NCBI GenBank assembly: GCA_001595385.3
Contig: LVEI03000001.1
Span: forward strand, 682,001 to 746,000
Length of the DNA stretch: 64,000 nucleotides
Direction of reading: 5' to 3'
Source: Deltaproteobacteria bacterium GWC2_55_46
GTDB taxonomy: Bacteria > Desulfobacterota > GWC2-55-46
Part shown: in pieces, positions 1 through 8,669 of the stretch
Layout of the letters: each line of letters opens with the position of its first letter
How positions within the stretch are numbered: the stretch's first letter is position 1
Translations under genes and position numbers: made by a program
Notes under the pieces: generated by a model
What the model was told of the DNA's origin: nothing
The model's input: only the letters and a program-made list of their open reading frames with translations
Database searches by the model: none

Positions 1-435
1 TATGACGCCGAGGTAATACATCGGGCTTCCCTTCAGGGGCACGTACGAGGTGAACATTATGTCGGCGCCGCCCATGAGGACGATGACGTTTATGACCGCT
101 CCGCCCGCGAGCATAAGGGCGAAGGCGAGCCACCCGAGCCACGGCGCGTATGAGCGCACGCCGAGGATAGCGGCTGATGTAAAGTGCACCAGCGCTATCT
201 CGAAAAAGATTATCCAGGCGAGGAGCGCGTCAATGCCGTGGAGCGTAAGGAACCTGTAATAGTAGTCGAGCGGCAGCAGATGCACGCTCGGCCACCTGGT
301 AAGGACCACCAGAAGGCCCAGCAGTCCGCCGACCGCCAGGGTGGCGAACGCCGCGATAAGGTTCCACCGTACAAGGTTCTCTGTGGACTTCTCTATCTTT
401 AGACCTGACAAGGGGTCTGTCCTGAAAATAGCCAT
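1..435 (-). CDS. ba3-type heme-copper oxidase subunit I (partial, N-terminal 145 residues)
   Basis: Catalytic heme-copper oxidase subunit, which reduces O2 in the cytoplasmic membrane. The reading frame opens with ATG at 435 behind GGGAGGTG and runs off the left window edge, so only the N-terminus is seen. Residues include a first hydrophobic helix (NLIAAFATLAVGGLLGLL), then FLTLHGIDALLAWIIFFE, whose conserved LHG histidine is an expected low-spin heme ligand position, and a third hydrophobic stretch. It is the last gene visible in an operon with a 52-aa protein, the CuA subunit and a 44-aa protein. The short subunit II and the tiny membrane subunits favour the ba3 (B-family) type over aa3 or cbb3. 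A nitric oxide reductase NorB relative is less likely because a CuA subunit precedes it. Confidence 0.82.
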   Translation of the reverse strand, partial: MAIFRTDPLSGLKIEKSTENLVRWNLIAAFATLAVGGLLGLLVVLTRWPSVHLLPLDYYYRFLTLHGIDALLAWIIFFEIALVHFTSAAILGVRSYAPWLGWLAFALMLAGGAVINVIVLMGGADIMFTSYVPLKGSPMYYLGVI

Positions 436-495
436 GAATTGTAAACACCTCCCGTTATGAATTCACCAACAGCTTCGAGTCCACCAGCCCGGGGA

Positions 496-630
496 TTACT
501 TCACTCCCCAGACGTCCATCAGCCACTTGAGGTGCGCGAACCAGATAACAACGAAAACAGCAAGGAAAATAAGGGCGAGCACTAATACGCCCGGCGCTTC
601 TATAATATCCTTGTGGTCCAGCTTCGGCAT
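496..630 (-). CDS. 44-aa single-span membrane protein of the oxidase operon
   Basis: Tiny protein starting MPKLDHKDIIEAP with one transmembrane helix (about residues 14-33, VLVLALIFLAVFVVIWFAHL) and ending WLMDVWGVK. The start at 630 follows GGAGGG at good spacing. It lies between the CuA subunit (34 bp upstream) and subunit I. Size, position and a single helix suggest an accessory subunit like the small subunit IIa of Thermus ba3 oxidase; that assignment is by context, not by recognised sequence similarity. Confidence 0.7.
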   Translation of the reverse strand: MPKLDHKDIIEAPGVLVLALIFLAVFVVIWFAHLKWLMDVWGVK

Positions 631-663
631 TTTTTGACCCTCCTTCCAGGTCCTCTCGCTTCT

Positions 664-1197
664 TTAGATGGCTTCCTTGACGTACATCTTGCCGACCATC
701 ATATGATGTCCTACGCCGCAGAACTCGTTGCAGACGACATGGAACTCGCCGCTGGTCGTCGGCGTGAGCGTAAGCACGTAGTCATAGCCGGGCAGCACCA
801 TGAAGTTCATGTTTATTGGCAGCACCGAGAAGCCGTGCTGTATATCCATGGACGAGAGGTGCACCTTGTAGGTCTTGCCCTTCTCAAGCTCGACTATCGG
901 GTACCACTGCCACATGGAAGCCCTGATGTAGACCGGCTCGTCAGGGCTGGGATGGACGACAGGGAAGCCCTGCTCCTCGCCGACCTTGTACTTTGTAACC
1001 ATGCCCTCGACGAGCTTGTCGAAGTCTTCAGCGCTTACCTTATACGTCTCTGACGGCGGGTTCTGAGCGCCGACGAGGTGATAGATCGGCATGAAAAAGA
1101 ACGAGACGAGCATCCAGATAAGGGCGAGCGCCACCCAGATCCTTTCGTCCTTGGATAATGGGTTCCACCAGACTCTTTCGGGTTCGTATATTGCCAT
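664..1197 (-). CDS. cytochrome c oxidase subunit II, CuA domain (ba3 type)
   Basis: Accepts electrons from cytochrome c through the binuclear CuA centre and passes them to subunit I. The 177-aa protein has one N-terminal membrane helix (about 22-40, WVALALIWMLVSFFFMPIY) and a periplasmic cupredoxin domain. The CuA ligand pattern C-x3-C-x3-H-x2-M is intact (CNEFCGVGHHMM near the C-terminus) and the upstream ligand histidine is in DIQHGFS. A single N-terminal helix and short length are typical of the B family; A-family subunits are longer with two helices. It is preceded 12 bp upstream by the 52-aa gene and is surely co-transcribed with the neighbouring oxidase genes. Confidence 0.92.
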   Translation of the reverse strand: MAIYEPERVWWNPLSKDERIWVALALIWMLVSFFFMPIYHLVGAQNPPSETYKVSAEDFDKLVEGMVTKYKVGEEQGFPVVHPSPDEPVYIRASMWQWYPIVELEKGKTYKVHLSSMDIQHGFSVLPINMNFMVLPGYDYVLTLTPTTSGEFHVVCNEFCGVGHHMMVGKMYVKEAI

Positions 1198-1209
1198 CTC
1201 TATCCCTCC

Positions 1210-1368
1210 TTAAGGGGCCACGGGCAGCTGGGGTACGCTCATGACCTCTATAAGCCCCCAGACCGTGTAGACCAGTGTAGGCACGACAACGCCAAGTATC
1301 AACAGCAACCACATGTTATCGAAAAAAACCTGCCAGGCCGGCAGCGGCCCCTCCGCTCTGTTAGCCAT
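1210..1368 (-). CDS. 52-aa membrane protein, first gene of the oxidase operon
   Basis: Starts MANRAEGPLPAWQVFFDNMW at 1368 behind GGAGGC and has one hydrophobic helix (about 20-41, WLLLILGVVVPTLVYTVWGLIE). It stops 12 bp before the CuA gene. I recognise no family; location at the head of the operon and a single helix point to a small structural or assembly subunit of the oxidase. Confidence 0.66.
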   Translation of the reverse strand: MANRAEGPLPAWQVFFDNMWLLLILGVVVPTLVYTVWGLIEVMSVPQLPVAP

Positions 1369-2063
1369 TACTATGCCTCCTTTTATTTGTACGTCTCCCC
1401 TGAAGGTACGTTTGTGCCATTTTGTTGATTTGCAAGGTAATAATATAAACTACTCCGCCAGTGATAAATGACTTTTATCAATATTTTCGGATTCTAATTT
1501 AATTTACTTGCACTGAAAGCGCGAGAGATGCATTTAGATGAGACTAAAAACCCTTGAACAGGGCGAAAAGCTTTTGCTGGATAGTGAAAATCTATACCAA
1601 TTCCGTAGGTTTGTCAATAAAAGTGTGGCTCCTGCCACGGAACGGCAAAAAACCCATAAAAAATCGGGACATGGAAGGGCCTGGTCCATATAAATATGCC
1701 CGGCTTGTTTAAAAATCAAAGCCCCCTTCACCATTTCCTCTGGTCATTGCGAGGAGCGTAGCGGCGAAGCAATCTCATCTTATTGACAAAGACCGTAGAT
1801 TGCTACGCTATCGCTCCCAATGACCATACTTACTTCCCCCTTTTATAAAGGGGGAACGTGGGGGATTATTTTTTTGGTGCGCACGGCGCACCCTACATCT
1901 CCAATGTCGTCATTGCGAGGAGCTTTAGCGGCGAAGCAATCTCATCCTTTTACCAAAGACCTGAGATTGCTTCGCTACGCTCGCAATGACAATACATGCC
2001 CCTCTTTAGAAAAGAGGGGTAACTCTCGGCTTCCCTTCGCCTTCGGCTCGCAATGACGCAGGC
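1369..2063. repeat. non-coding gap with a mosaic of dispersed palindromic repeats
   Basis: Roughly 1369-1740 holds AT-rich sequence that should include the oxidase promoter; no clear boxes seen. From about 1741 to 2056 the DNA is a mosaic of short repeats: direct copies of GAAGCAATCTCATC preceded by a CATTGCGAGGAGC-like stretch near 1745 and 1914, inverted partners ending CGCTCGCAATGAC near 1980 and 2050, a stem of TTCCCCC...GGGGGA followed by GGGGGATTA near 1835-1868, and CCCCTCTTTAGAAAAGAGGGG near 2000-2020. The same modules recur at 4738-4857 and 7518-7554. Short open frames crossing this stretch are accidental. Confidence 0.75.
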
Positions 2064-2099
2064 AAAAAAAATCGGGGCAGGCTTTTTAGCCTGCCCCGA
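2064..2099 (-). terminator. rho-independent terminator of the porin gene
   Basis: An 11-bp perfect GC-rich stem (TCGGGGCAGGC, 2072-2082, with its complement at 2089-2099) is followed on the minus strand by a run of eight T. It lies just after the porin stop codon. Confidence 0.9.
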
Positions 2100-2121
2100 C
2101 TGATCTTCCGGTCCCGAAGGA

Positions 2122-3348
2122 TTAGAAGTTTGCGGTGATCTGAAGATAGGCCCAGTCCTGAGCATCATCAGGAGTGGTCGCTGTCGCCTCACCAGGGGTG
2201 AAGCGCGCGGCGCCAGCTTCGATGGAAACGTTGTTGCTGTACTTGTAGGAGGCTACTAGGTCGATCTCATTGCCGATGTCATCGCTTGCGCCTGAGGCGG
2301 CTTCGTCCGTCGTGTAATCCCAGTAGGCCGCATAGAGCCTGAGCTTCTCGTTTACGTCAGCGGAGACGTTGAGGCTCCAGGCCTGGATATTCGACCAGCT
2401 GTTGGCTACAGCCACGTCGCCGATACCGAAGTGGTTGTGGTTGGTCGGATAGAGGTTGTTGAACGTCTCGTTCTCATCGGCTGAATCGGCCTCATCGCCG
2501 CTGGCGAAGTCATACTCGGCGCCTACCCTGATCTTCATCGGGGTCGGGAGAGTGTAGCCGGCCTTGGCGGCAAAGGCCCACGCGCTGATATCAACGGTAC
2601 CTGAGGTCTCGCCGGTCTGATAGGGGAGCTCAACGGTGTAGTCAACGCCCGCGACCGCGCCCTTCACCCTCGCGCCGATGGTGTACCTTGTGAGGTCAAC
2701 CGCGTCGGTCTGGTGGAGGACATATACATCAAGGCTGTTGTTCGGGATGACCTTGCCGAGTGTGGCGTAAACGCCGGTCAGGGTCGTGTCATGGGTGGTG
2801 CCGGTCAGGGTAGTCGCGCCGGTCGAGGAGCTGGTCGCAACGCCGGTGGCCTCTGAGACGGTCATCCTGAAGAGGTCGACGTTTATGCCGTCACGCACAT
2901 AGCCGAACTTCACGCCATCGAAGGCCCTGCCATAGTTCGACCAGCCGAAGGAGCCGATGAGCCTCTCATCGCCATAGTTGAGCTCCTGGCGGCCTATCCT
3001 GAAGTTCACAGGGGTGCCGAAGATGCCATTGACGTTGAGGTAGGCCTCATGGAGGTCCGGGCTCTCGGTGGTGTCGGTGATGAGAGAGTCGGAGCCGCCG
3101 AGTATCCTTGAATCCTGAAGCGTGAGCTTTACAGAGGTGTCGTCAGTGGCCTCGGCATTGACGTTGAGCCTGACCCTCTGGCCGATGAACGCCTTGGCGT
3201 CGCTGGCGTCATCGTTATAATCGGCGTTGTCCCTGAACTCGCCCCTGACCCTGTACTGGCCGCTAAATGACACATCAGTGGCGCTCGCGGGCACCGCCCA
3301 CGCAGCGGTCACCGCTGCCGCAAAAACCGATAACAAGATTCTCTTCAT
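2122..3348 (-). CDS. outer-membrane beta-barrel porin, alginate-export-like family
   Basis: The 408-aa protein has a classic Sec signal peptide (MKRILLSVFAAAVTAAWAVP, cleavage likely after ASA near residue 23), alternating polar/hydrophobic strands throughout and a C-terminal phenylalanine (LQITANF), the outer-membrane barrel insertion signal. The stretch FRIGRQELNYGDERLIGSFG resembles the alginate-export-type porin family, so it probably forms a diffusion channel; the substrate cannot be inferred. It starts at 3348 behind GAAGGAGG and is monocistronic, with its own terminator and a 350 bp upstream gap. No polysaccharide export machinery is next to it, so an alginate role is not implied. Confidence 0.82.
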   Translation of the reverse strand: MKRILLSVFAAAVTAAWAVPASATDVSFSGQYRVRGEFRDNADYNDDASDAKAFIGQRVRLNVNAEATDDTSVKLTLQDSRILGGSDSLITDTTESPDLHEAYLNVNGIFGTPVNFRIGRQELNYGDERLIGSFGWSNYGRAFDGVKFGYVRDGINVDLFRMTVSEATGVATSSSTGATTLTGTTHDTTLTGVYATLGKVIPNNSLDVYVLHQTDAVDLTRYTIGARVKGAVAGVDYTVELPYQTGETSGTVDISAWAFAAKAGYTLPTPMKIRVGAEYDFASGDEADSADENETFNNLYPTNHNHFGIGDVAVANSWSNIQAWSLNVSADVNEKLRLYAAYWDYTTDEAASGASDDIGNEIDLVASYKYSNNVSIEAGAARFTPGEATATTPDDAQDWAYLQITANF

Positions 3349-3707
3349 CCGTCTCTTCCTCCTTCTTTCTGTGTGAGTTAGTACTGCACTGCTGCAATAA
3401 GCGCAGTCTTCTTTGACTACGCTTGAGACTCAGGTCGGGAATGGCGCCAGGAACTATTGATGGACAATTTGGTCTCTTCGGATGCTATCTGCAAAACACC
3501 TTCAGACAATTTGCGTCATCACCGTTCTTGCGTCGATACCCTTTCTTGTACGGGATAAAGAGATGGATTCAACAGGTACTTCGTCTGACTTTTACTTCTT
3601 AATTTTGCACCCTTATACCTTACATATATTTTGGTGTCAAGCTTTTTAGCTAAAATATACTAAAAAAATAATCAAAACGTAACAAAGAGAACTAATGCAG
3701 GCGTTCA
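3349..3707. promoter_or_regulatory. intergenic region upstream of the porin
   Basis: About 360 bp without a gene between kdsD and the porin. It must carry the porin promoter (minus strand). The part at 3600-3690 is very AT-rich. I see no convincing -35/-10 pair or operator and no RNA gene. Confidence 0.4.
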
Positions 3708-4673
3708 TCAAACAACTCCTGCCTTAAGCAGGTCGTGCATGTGCACCACCCCTATGGCCTTCATCCCCTCGCCTGTAACAAAGAGAGACGTTATCGAGCG
3801 CTCTTCCATCATCCTCAAGGCGCTCTCCGCGAGCTCTTCGCCTGAAATGGTCAACGGATTTTTTGTCATCACCTCCGCGGCCCTTCTGCCGAATATGTCG
3901 GCACCCTTTTCAAGGGCCCTTCTCAAGTCTCCGTCGGTTATGATGCCGACGAGCGCGCCCTTATCGAATACGCCGGTCAAGCCCATCCTCTTCGCCGTCA
4001 TCACGAGTATCGCGTCGCGCATCAAGGTGTCCGGCCCTATCCCCGGTATCGAATCCCCGGAGTGCATCAGCTCCGAGACCTTCATGAGCCTCCTACCCAG
4101 GCTCCCGGCCGGATGAAGCCCGGCAAAGTCAGCTTCCATGAAGCCCTTCTTCTCGATGAGCGCCACCGCGAGGGCGTCTCCCATGGCAAGGGTGGCGGTA
4201 GTAGAGGCGGTAGGCGCGAGCCCAAGCGGGCATGCCTCTTCCGCGACCCCTACGTCAAGGAGCACGTCGCCGTAGCGCGCGAGCGAGGAGTCCTTGCGCC
4301 CCGTCATGGCTATCATCTTTATACCCATCCTCTTTACGATGGGTATTATCTTTATAAGCTCCTCTGTCTCCCCTGAGTTCGAGATGGCTAAGAGCACGTC
4401 GTTTTTCATGAGCATACCGATATCGCCGTGTACGCCCTCGGCCGGGTGGAGAAAGAACGCAGGCGTGCCTGTGGAGGCGAGCGTTGAGGCTATCTTCTGC
4501 CCGATGATGCCTGATTTTCCCATGCCGCAGACGACCACCTTGCCGGTTGCCGCGCATATGATGTCAACGGCCCTGGTAAACCCTCCGTCGAGCTTCTCGA
4601 CAAGGGCCTTTATTGCCTCGGCCTCTATCGTAAGCACCCTTTTAGCGGTATCGATCGCGTCTTTTGTTATCAT
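3708..4673 (-). CDS. kdsD: D-arabinose 5-phosphate isomerase (KdsD/KpsF)
   Basis: Converts ribulose 5-phosphate to arabinose 5-phosphate, the first committed substrate for Kdo of LPS. The 321-aa protein has an N-terminal SIS sugar-isomerase domain (about 35-180: VVCGMGKSGIIGQKIASTLA, HPAEGVHGDIGM, SNSGETEEL) and two C-terminal CBS domains (about 205-318: RDAILVMTAKRMGLTGVF; PLTISGEELAESALRMMEE). Length and order match KdsD/KpsF/GutQ. It is the last gene of kdsB-pyrG-kdsA-kdsD on the minus strand, separated from kdsA by about 165 bp of dispersed repeats. Confidence 0.95.
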   Translation of the reverse strand: MITKDAIDTAKRVLTIEAEAIKALVEKLDGGFTRAVDIICAATGKVVVCGMGKSGIIGQKIASTLASTGTPAFFLHPAEGVHGDIGMLMKNDVLLAISNSGETEELIKIIPIVKRMGIKMIAMTGRKDSSLARYGDVLLDVGVAEEACPLGLAPTASTTATLAMGDALAVALIEKKGFMEADFAGLHPAGSLGRRLMKVSELMHSGDSIPGIGPDTLMRDAILVMTAKRMGLTGVFDKGALVGIITDGDLRRALEKGADIFGRRAAEVMTKNPLTISGEELAESALRMMEERSITSLFVTGEGMKAIGVVHMHDLLKAGVV

Positions 4674-4737
4674 CGTTCAAGTCCGTTTGCATACTTATGA
4701 TGAGCCGAATCTTTTCAGGGATGAGATCGCCGCACGC

Positions 4738-4857
4738 CACGCTTCGCTCGCGGTGACCGTATTTACTTCCCCCTTTTATAAAAGGGGACTGAGGGGGATT
4801 ACAATAAATGCCATAAGATAATCTCCCCTTCCCCTCTTTAAAAAAGAGGGGTAACTG
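4738..4857. repeat. dispersed repeat modules between kdsA and kdsD
   Basis: Contains a GCTTCGCTCGCGGTGACCGT-like module, then TTCCCCC/GGGGA stem with GAGGGGGATT (4767-4800), then a CCCCTCTTT/AAAGAGGGG stem followed by GTAACT (about 4831-4856). The order of modules copies that in 1797-1868 and 2000-2023. The last stem overlaps the kdsA stop codon. Confidence 0.8.
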
Positions 4858-5665
4858 CTTTAACTACCCCGTCTATATCGATTATCTCTTTCAGTATCGA
4901 CGGGAGGTCCTTGAGAGCGATCGAATTGGGCCCGTCGCAAAGGGCCTTGTCCGGGTCAGGGTGCACCTCCAGGAAAAAGCCGTCCACGCCAACAGCAGCC
5001 GCTGCCCGGGCAAGCACCCTCGCCATAGCCCTGTCGCCGCCAGAGCAACTCCCCATGCCGCCTGGGGCCTGCACGCTGTGCGTGGCGTCAAAGACCACGG
5101 GGCAGCCGAAGCCCCTCATTATGGGTATAGACCTGAAGTCGACCACGAGGTTGTTGTAGCCGAAGCTCGACCCCCTCTCGGTCAAGAATACGCTCTCGTT
5201 CCCGGCGCTCCCGGCCTTCCTGACCGAATTGAGCATGTCTTGAGGGGCCATGAACTGCCCCTTCTTTATATTGATGATGCGACCCGTCCTGGCGGCCTCA
5301 ACAATCAGGTCGGTCTGCCTGCAAAGGAAGGCCGGTATCTGGATGATGTCAGCGACCTCGGCAACGGATGCCACCTCATCTTTACAGTGGATGTCGGTAA
5401 GAACAGGCACGCCGAAGGCCTCCTTCGCCTTCTTTAATATACGGAGCCCCTCCTTCATGCCGGGGCCGCGGAAAGAGGATACGGAGGTCCTGTTTGCCTT
5501 GTCGTAGGATGATTTGAATATGAACGGGACCCCGAGGTCTGCCGTGACGCGCTTCAATGCCTCGAGGGTTGAGAGGGTCGCCCCCTCGCTTTCGATGACG
5601 CATGGGCCGAGGATGAAGATGAGCCCGGAGCCTATGGAGAAGTCCTTAAGACCTATCCGCTTCAT
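4838..5665 (-). CDS. kdsA: 3-deoxy-8-phosphooctulonate synthase (KdsA)
   Basis: Condenses phosphoenolpyruvate with arabinose 5-phosphate to Kdo 8-phosphate. The 275-aa protein shows family landmarks: [12 protein letters not shown] near the N-terminus, [40 protein letters not shown] and [13 protein letters not shown]. Residue C in the GPCVIE segment and the DIHCKDE segment suggest the metal-type chemistry, an inference only. Its start (ATG at 5665) lies inside the end of pyrG, overlapping by 20 bp. The last five residues (VTPLF) and the stop codon are encoded by a dispersed hairpin repeat. Confidence 0.95.
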   Translation of the reverse strand: MKRIGLKDFSIGSGLIFILGPCVIESEGATLSTLEALKRVTADLGVPFIFKSSYDKANRTSVSSFRGPGMKEGLRILKKAKEAFGVPVLTDIHCKDEVASVAEVADIIQIPAFLCRQTDLIVEAARTGRIINIKKGQFMAPQDMLNSVRKAGSAGNESVFLTERGSSFGYNNLVVDFRSIPIMRGFGCPVVFDATHSVQAPGGMGSCSGGDRAMARVLARAAAAVGVDGFFLEVHPDPDKALCDGPNSIALKDLPSILKEIIDIDGVVKAVTPLF

Positions 5666-7370
5666 TCAGATGGACCTGCTTCCTCGCGCGTACGGCGGCA
5701 CGTGTGGCCGTCTTCTTTTTTCCGGGCTTGCTCTTTTGCCCCTTCACGGCGTTGAGCTTGTGCGAAAGCACCGCTCTTACGAAGCCCTTGAAGAGCGGGT
5801 GCGGCTCCATCGGCCTGCTCTTGAACTCCGGGTGGAACTGGCAGGCCACGAACCACGGGTGGTTCTTGTACTCCATTATCTCTACAAGGGAGCCGTCAGG
5901 CGAGAGGCCGCTGAAATCGACCCCCGCCTTCTCAAGCTCTCCCCTGTAGGCGTTGTTGACCTCGAAGCGGTGCCTGTGCCTCTCGCTTATCTCGGTTGTC
6001 CCGTAGACAGAATGCGCCTTTGTGCCTTTTTTGAGGACGCAGGGGTAAGCGCCGAGCCTCATCGTGCCGCCCTTTGAGTTGACCGACCTCTGGGATTCCA
6101 TTATATGGACGACCGGGTACGGGGACTCCGGGTCGAATTCGGATGAGTTGGCGAACTTCATCGAGCAGAGGTCGCGGGCTATCTCTATTATCGCCACCTG
6201 CATGCCGAGGCAGATGCCGAAGAAAGGCATCCTGCTCTCTCTGGCGTGCCTGATCGACGCGATCTTGCCTTCCACGCCCCTGCCGCCGAAGCCGCCGGGT
6301 ATGAGGAGGCCGTCGATGCCTTTCAACAAGGCCTGCGCCCCCTTCTTCTCTATATCCTCAGAGTCTATGTACTGGAGGTTCACGCTGGTGTTGCTCGCGA
6401 TGCCGGCGTGGATGAGCGCCTCATGCAGGCTCTTGTACGAGTCCTGCAGGTTGACGTACTTGCCCACTATGCCGATGGTTATCTCGTTTTTGAGGCTGTT
6501 GACCCTCTTCGCGAGCGCTTCCCAGTTTTCGAGCTTTGGCGAGCGGGTCCAGATATTAAGGAGCTTCACTATCTTCTCGTCAAGCCCCTGGTTGTGGAAG
6601 ACCATCGGGACTTCGTAGATGCATTTCACGTCCTGGGCGGATATGACGGCGTCCTTGTCGACGTTGCAGAAAAGGGCTATCTTCCCCTTAAGCTCCGGCG
6701 CTATGGCCCTGTCCGAGCGGCAAAGGAGTATGTCGGGCTGTATACCGATCTCCCTCAATTTGTTTACGCTGTGCTGAGTGGGCTTTGTCTTGACCTCGTG
6801 GGCGGTGGCTATATAAGGAAGAAGGGTAAGATGCACATAGAGGACGTTCTCCCTGCCGAGGTCGAACCTGAGCTGCCTTATGGCCTCGAGGAACGGGAGA
6901 GATTCTATGTCGCCGACGGTGCCGCCTATCTCTATGATGGCGATATCTACCCCGTTGCCTATCGCGAGTATCTTGCCCTTTATCTCGTCGGTCACATGGG
7001 GAACGACCTGGACCGTGCATCCGAGGTAGTCTCCCCGCCTCTCCTTCTGTATTATCGAGTCGTATACCTGGCCCGTGGTGAAGTTGTTACGCCTGGTGAG
7101 CCGGGCGGTAGTAAACCTCTCGTAGTGGCCGAGGTCGAGGTCGGTCTCAGCCCCGTCGTCGGTGACGAAGACCTCTCCGTGCTGAAAGGGGCTCATGGTG
7201 CCTGGGTCAACGTTTATATACGGGTCGAGCTTCTGGAGGGTTATCGAAAGCCCCCTTGATTCAAGCAGGGCGCCTATAGCGGCGCTCGCAAGCCCCTTGC
7301 CCAGGGAGGAGACGACACCCCCGGTTACGAATATGTACTTTGTCTTTGATTGTTTTTTAGGTTCGCTCAT
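5646..7370 (-). CDS. pyrG: CTP synthase (PyrG)
   Basis: Makes CTP from UTP, ATP and glutamine. The N-terminal synthetase domain opens [20 protein letters not shown] with the P-loop-like segment; the C-terminal class I glutamine amidotransferase domain carries [15 protein letters not shown], the nucleophile Cys in FFGICLGMQ and the catalytic His-Glu in [11 protein letters not shown]. At 574 aa it is longer than a typical 535-550 aa because of a lysine/arginine-rich tail after residue 540 ([20 protein letters not shown]). CTP is needed by KdsB for CMP-Kdo, which makes the kds context meaningful. Overlaps kdsA by 20 bp. Confidence 0.97.
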   Translation of the reverse strand: MSEPKKQSKTKYIFVTGGVVSSLGKGLASAAIGALLESRGLSITLQKLDPYINVDPGTMSPFQHGEVFVTDDGAETDLDLGHYERFTTARLTRRNNFTTGQVYDSIIQKERRGDYLGCTVQVVPHVTDEIKGKILAIGNGVDIAIIEIGGTVGDIESLPFLEAIRQLRFDLGRENVLYVHLTLLPYIATAHEVKTKPTQHSVNKLREIGIQPDILLCRSDRAIAPELKGKIALFCNVDKDAVISAQDVKCIYEVPMVFHNQGLDEKIVKLLNIWTRSPKLENWEALAKRVNSLKNEITIGIVGKYVNLQDSYKSLHEALIHAGIASNTSVNLQYIDSEDIEKKGAQALLKGIDGLLIPGGFGGRGVEGKIASIRHARESRMPFFGICLGMQVAIIEIARDLCSMKFANSSEFDPESPYPVVHIMESQRSVNSKGGTMRLGAYPCVLKKGTKAHSVYGTTEISERHRHRFEVNNAYRGELEKAGVDFSGLSPDGSLVEIMEYKNHPWFVACQFHPEFKSRPMEPHPLFKGFVRAVLSHKLNAVKGQKSKPGKKKTATRAAVRARKQVHLNEADRS

Positions 7371-7451
7371 ATGAAGGCCGGGAATGTTTTGGATTTTTGA
7401 TTAAGGTTCTAATATAACCTGAAACCGCCATCGATTTGAAATACTTTTTAA

Positions 7452-7575
7452 AGCCCCCTCTCTTTTATTATCACCATCACAGTCTCTTTCCCCCTCCCTC
7501 CGGGGACAGCATAATCACCTCCCCCTTTTCTAAAGGGGGACTGAGGGGGATTATAGCCCCCTCTCTTTTATTATC
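7452..7575. repeat. 21-bp direct duplication of the kdsB 3' end flanking a repeat insertion
   Basis: The last 21 coding bases of kdsB (7555-7575) are repeated exactly at 7452-7472 in the same orientation. Between them sits an 82 bp segment containing the CCCCCTTTT/AAAGGGGG stem with GAGGGGGATTA (7520-7553). Read on the minus strand, the outer copy also encodes IIKERGL followed by TAA, so it looks like the original gene end before the insertion. Confidence 0.8.
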
Positions 7576-8291
7576 CGCCTCACCTTTTCAAGGTCTTCAG
7601 GGGTATCTACAGATACCGGGTTATAGTCCACCTCGACGACCTTTATCCTGTGGCCGTTTTCAAGGGCGCGGAGCTGTTCAAGGCTCTCCGCGACTTCAAG
7701 GGGCGCAGGCTTGAGCTTCGTGAACTCAAAGAGGAAGTCGCGCCTGTAGACGTAAAGCCCTATGTGCTTGAAGGGCGGCGGCGCAAGCTCACCGAATGGC
7801 ACGCGGGCGAAGGGAATCGGGCTTCTTGAGAAATAAAGCGCGTTCCCGTCCCTGCCGGTCACCACCTTTACCGCGTTGGGGTCATAATACTCGTCCTCTT
7901 CGGTTATCCTTGTCTTGAGGGTGCATACCTGGATGGACGGGTCGTCGATGAGCGGCTTCACGGCAGCGTCTATGAGCCACGGCTCGATGAGGGGTTCGTC
8001 GCCCTGAAGGTTCACGATTATTTCGGCGTCGACAGACAGAGCCGCCTCAGCCACCCTGTCCGTGCCAGACCTGTGGCTCACGGAGGTCATTACGGCCTTG
8101 CCGCCGTGGAAGATAACCGAATTGAGTATCCTTTCGTCGTCCGTGGCTACTATCACCCCCTGGATGAGGCTTGCGGCCCTGGCCCTCTCATATACGCGCC
8201 AGACCATCGGCTTTCCGTTGAGGTCGGCAAGGGGCTTTCCTTCCAGACGGGTCGAGGCGTACCTGGCAGGGATTATCGCGGCGATTTTCAT
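7551..8291 (-). CDS. kdsB: CMP-Kdo synthetase (KdsB)
   Basis: Activates Kdo with CTP to CMP-Kdo for LPS core assembly. The start at 8291 gives MKIAAIIPARYASTRLEGKP, the nucleotidyltransferase signature; the longer frame from 8351 adds 20 unconserved residues and is rejected. Further landmarks: VIVATDDERI, SGTDRVAEA, IIVNLQGDEPLI, FKHIGLYVYRRDFL and VDTPEDLEKVR. At 246 aa it has normal length. It heads the kdsB-pyrG-kdsA-kdsD cluster. The stop codon lies at the edge of a dispersed repeat and the last 21 coding bases are duplicated downstream. Confidence 0.96.
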   Translation of the reverse strand: MKIAAIIPARYASTRLEGKPLADLNGKPMVWRVYERARAASLIQGVIVATDDERILNSVIFHGGKAVMTSVSHRSGTDRVAEAALSVDAEIIVNLQGDEPLIEPWLIDAAVKPLIDDPSIQVCTLKTRITEEDEYYDPNAVKVVTGRDGNALYFSRSPIPFARVPFGELAPPPFKHIGLYVYRRDFLFEFTKLKPAPLEVAESLEQLRALENGHRIKVVEVDYNPVSVDTPEDLEKVRRIIKERGL

Positions 8292-8491
8292 CCTCGCCAA
8301 TATATCAAAACAGGTTTTGAAGTCAATAGGTGACGTTGAGCCCGTCACCACCGGGGGAAACGAAAAGAAAATTTAGTTTTAAAGAGGTCATAAAACCGGT
8401 AAAGCCGGTTTTCGCTGGGACATTTGCGTTGACAGCGAATGGACGCTGTGTTAATTTTTTCTTTTCTTTCCCCGCATCCCAACCGAAGAAA

Positions 8492-8578
8492 GCCGGAGTG
8501 GTGAAACAGGCAGACGCGCGGGACTCAAAATCCCGTGGGAGCAATCCCGTGAGGGTTCGATTCCCTCCTCCGGCACCA
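8492..8578 (+). tRNA. tRNA-Leu (anticodon CAA), target of the integrated element
   Basis: An 87-nt class II tRNA: acceptor GCCGGAG pairs with CTCCGGC, anticodon arm CGGGA-CTCAAAA-TCCCG gives CAA, a long variable arm GGGAGCAATCCC follows, T-arm GAGGGTTCGATTCCCTC, and CCA is encoded (8576-8578). The sequence from the anticodon stem onward was probably supplied by the island, since another version of a tRNA-Leu 3' half sits at the far end of the element (18985-19043). Confidence 0.96.
8520..8537 (+). other. attL core in tRNA-Leu
   Basis: The 18-bp block GGGACTCAAAATCCCGTG of the anticodon arm is identical to 18985-19002. Weaker similarity continues through the T-arm, CCA end and about 35 bp beyond. 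Recombination in the anticodon arm is typical of tyrosine integrases that use tRNA genes. Confidence 0.88.
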
Positions 8579-8644
8579 ATAAAATCAAGGGCTTACAGGG
8601 TTTTTAAGGAATTCTACCTGTAGCCCTTTTTCTTTAGCAAGGTA

Positions 8645-8668
8645 TTTGTCCAACCCCTGTCCAACCTA
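8645..8668. repeat. left copy of 24-bp end repeat (probable integrase arm site)
   Basis: Exact match to 18845-18868 in the same orientation. Internally it is two copies of TGTCCAACC separated by CC. Tandem short boxes near both ends of an integrated element fit arm-type integrase binding sites. Confidence 0.75.
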
Positions 8669-8669
8669 A

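Noticed and set aside
1820-2056. 78-codon frame between the oxidase and porin genes
   Set aside because: Encoded entirely by dispersed repeats.
6246-7259. Long open frame on the strand opposite pyrG
   Set aside because: Lies wholly inside a clear pyrG gene; typical antisense shadow of GC-rich codon use.
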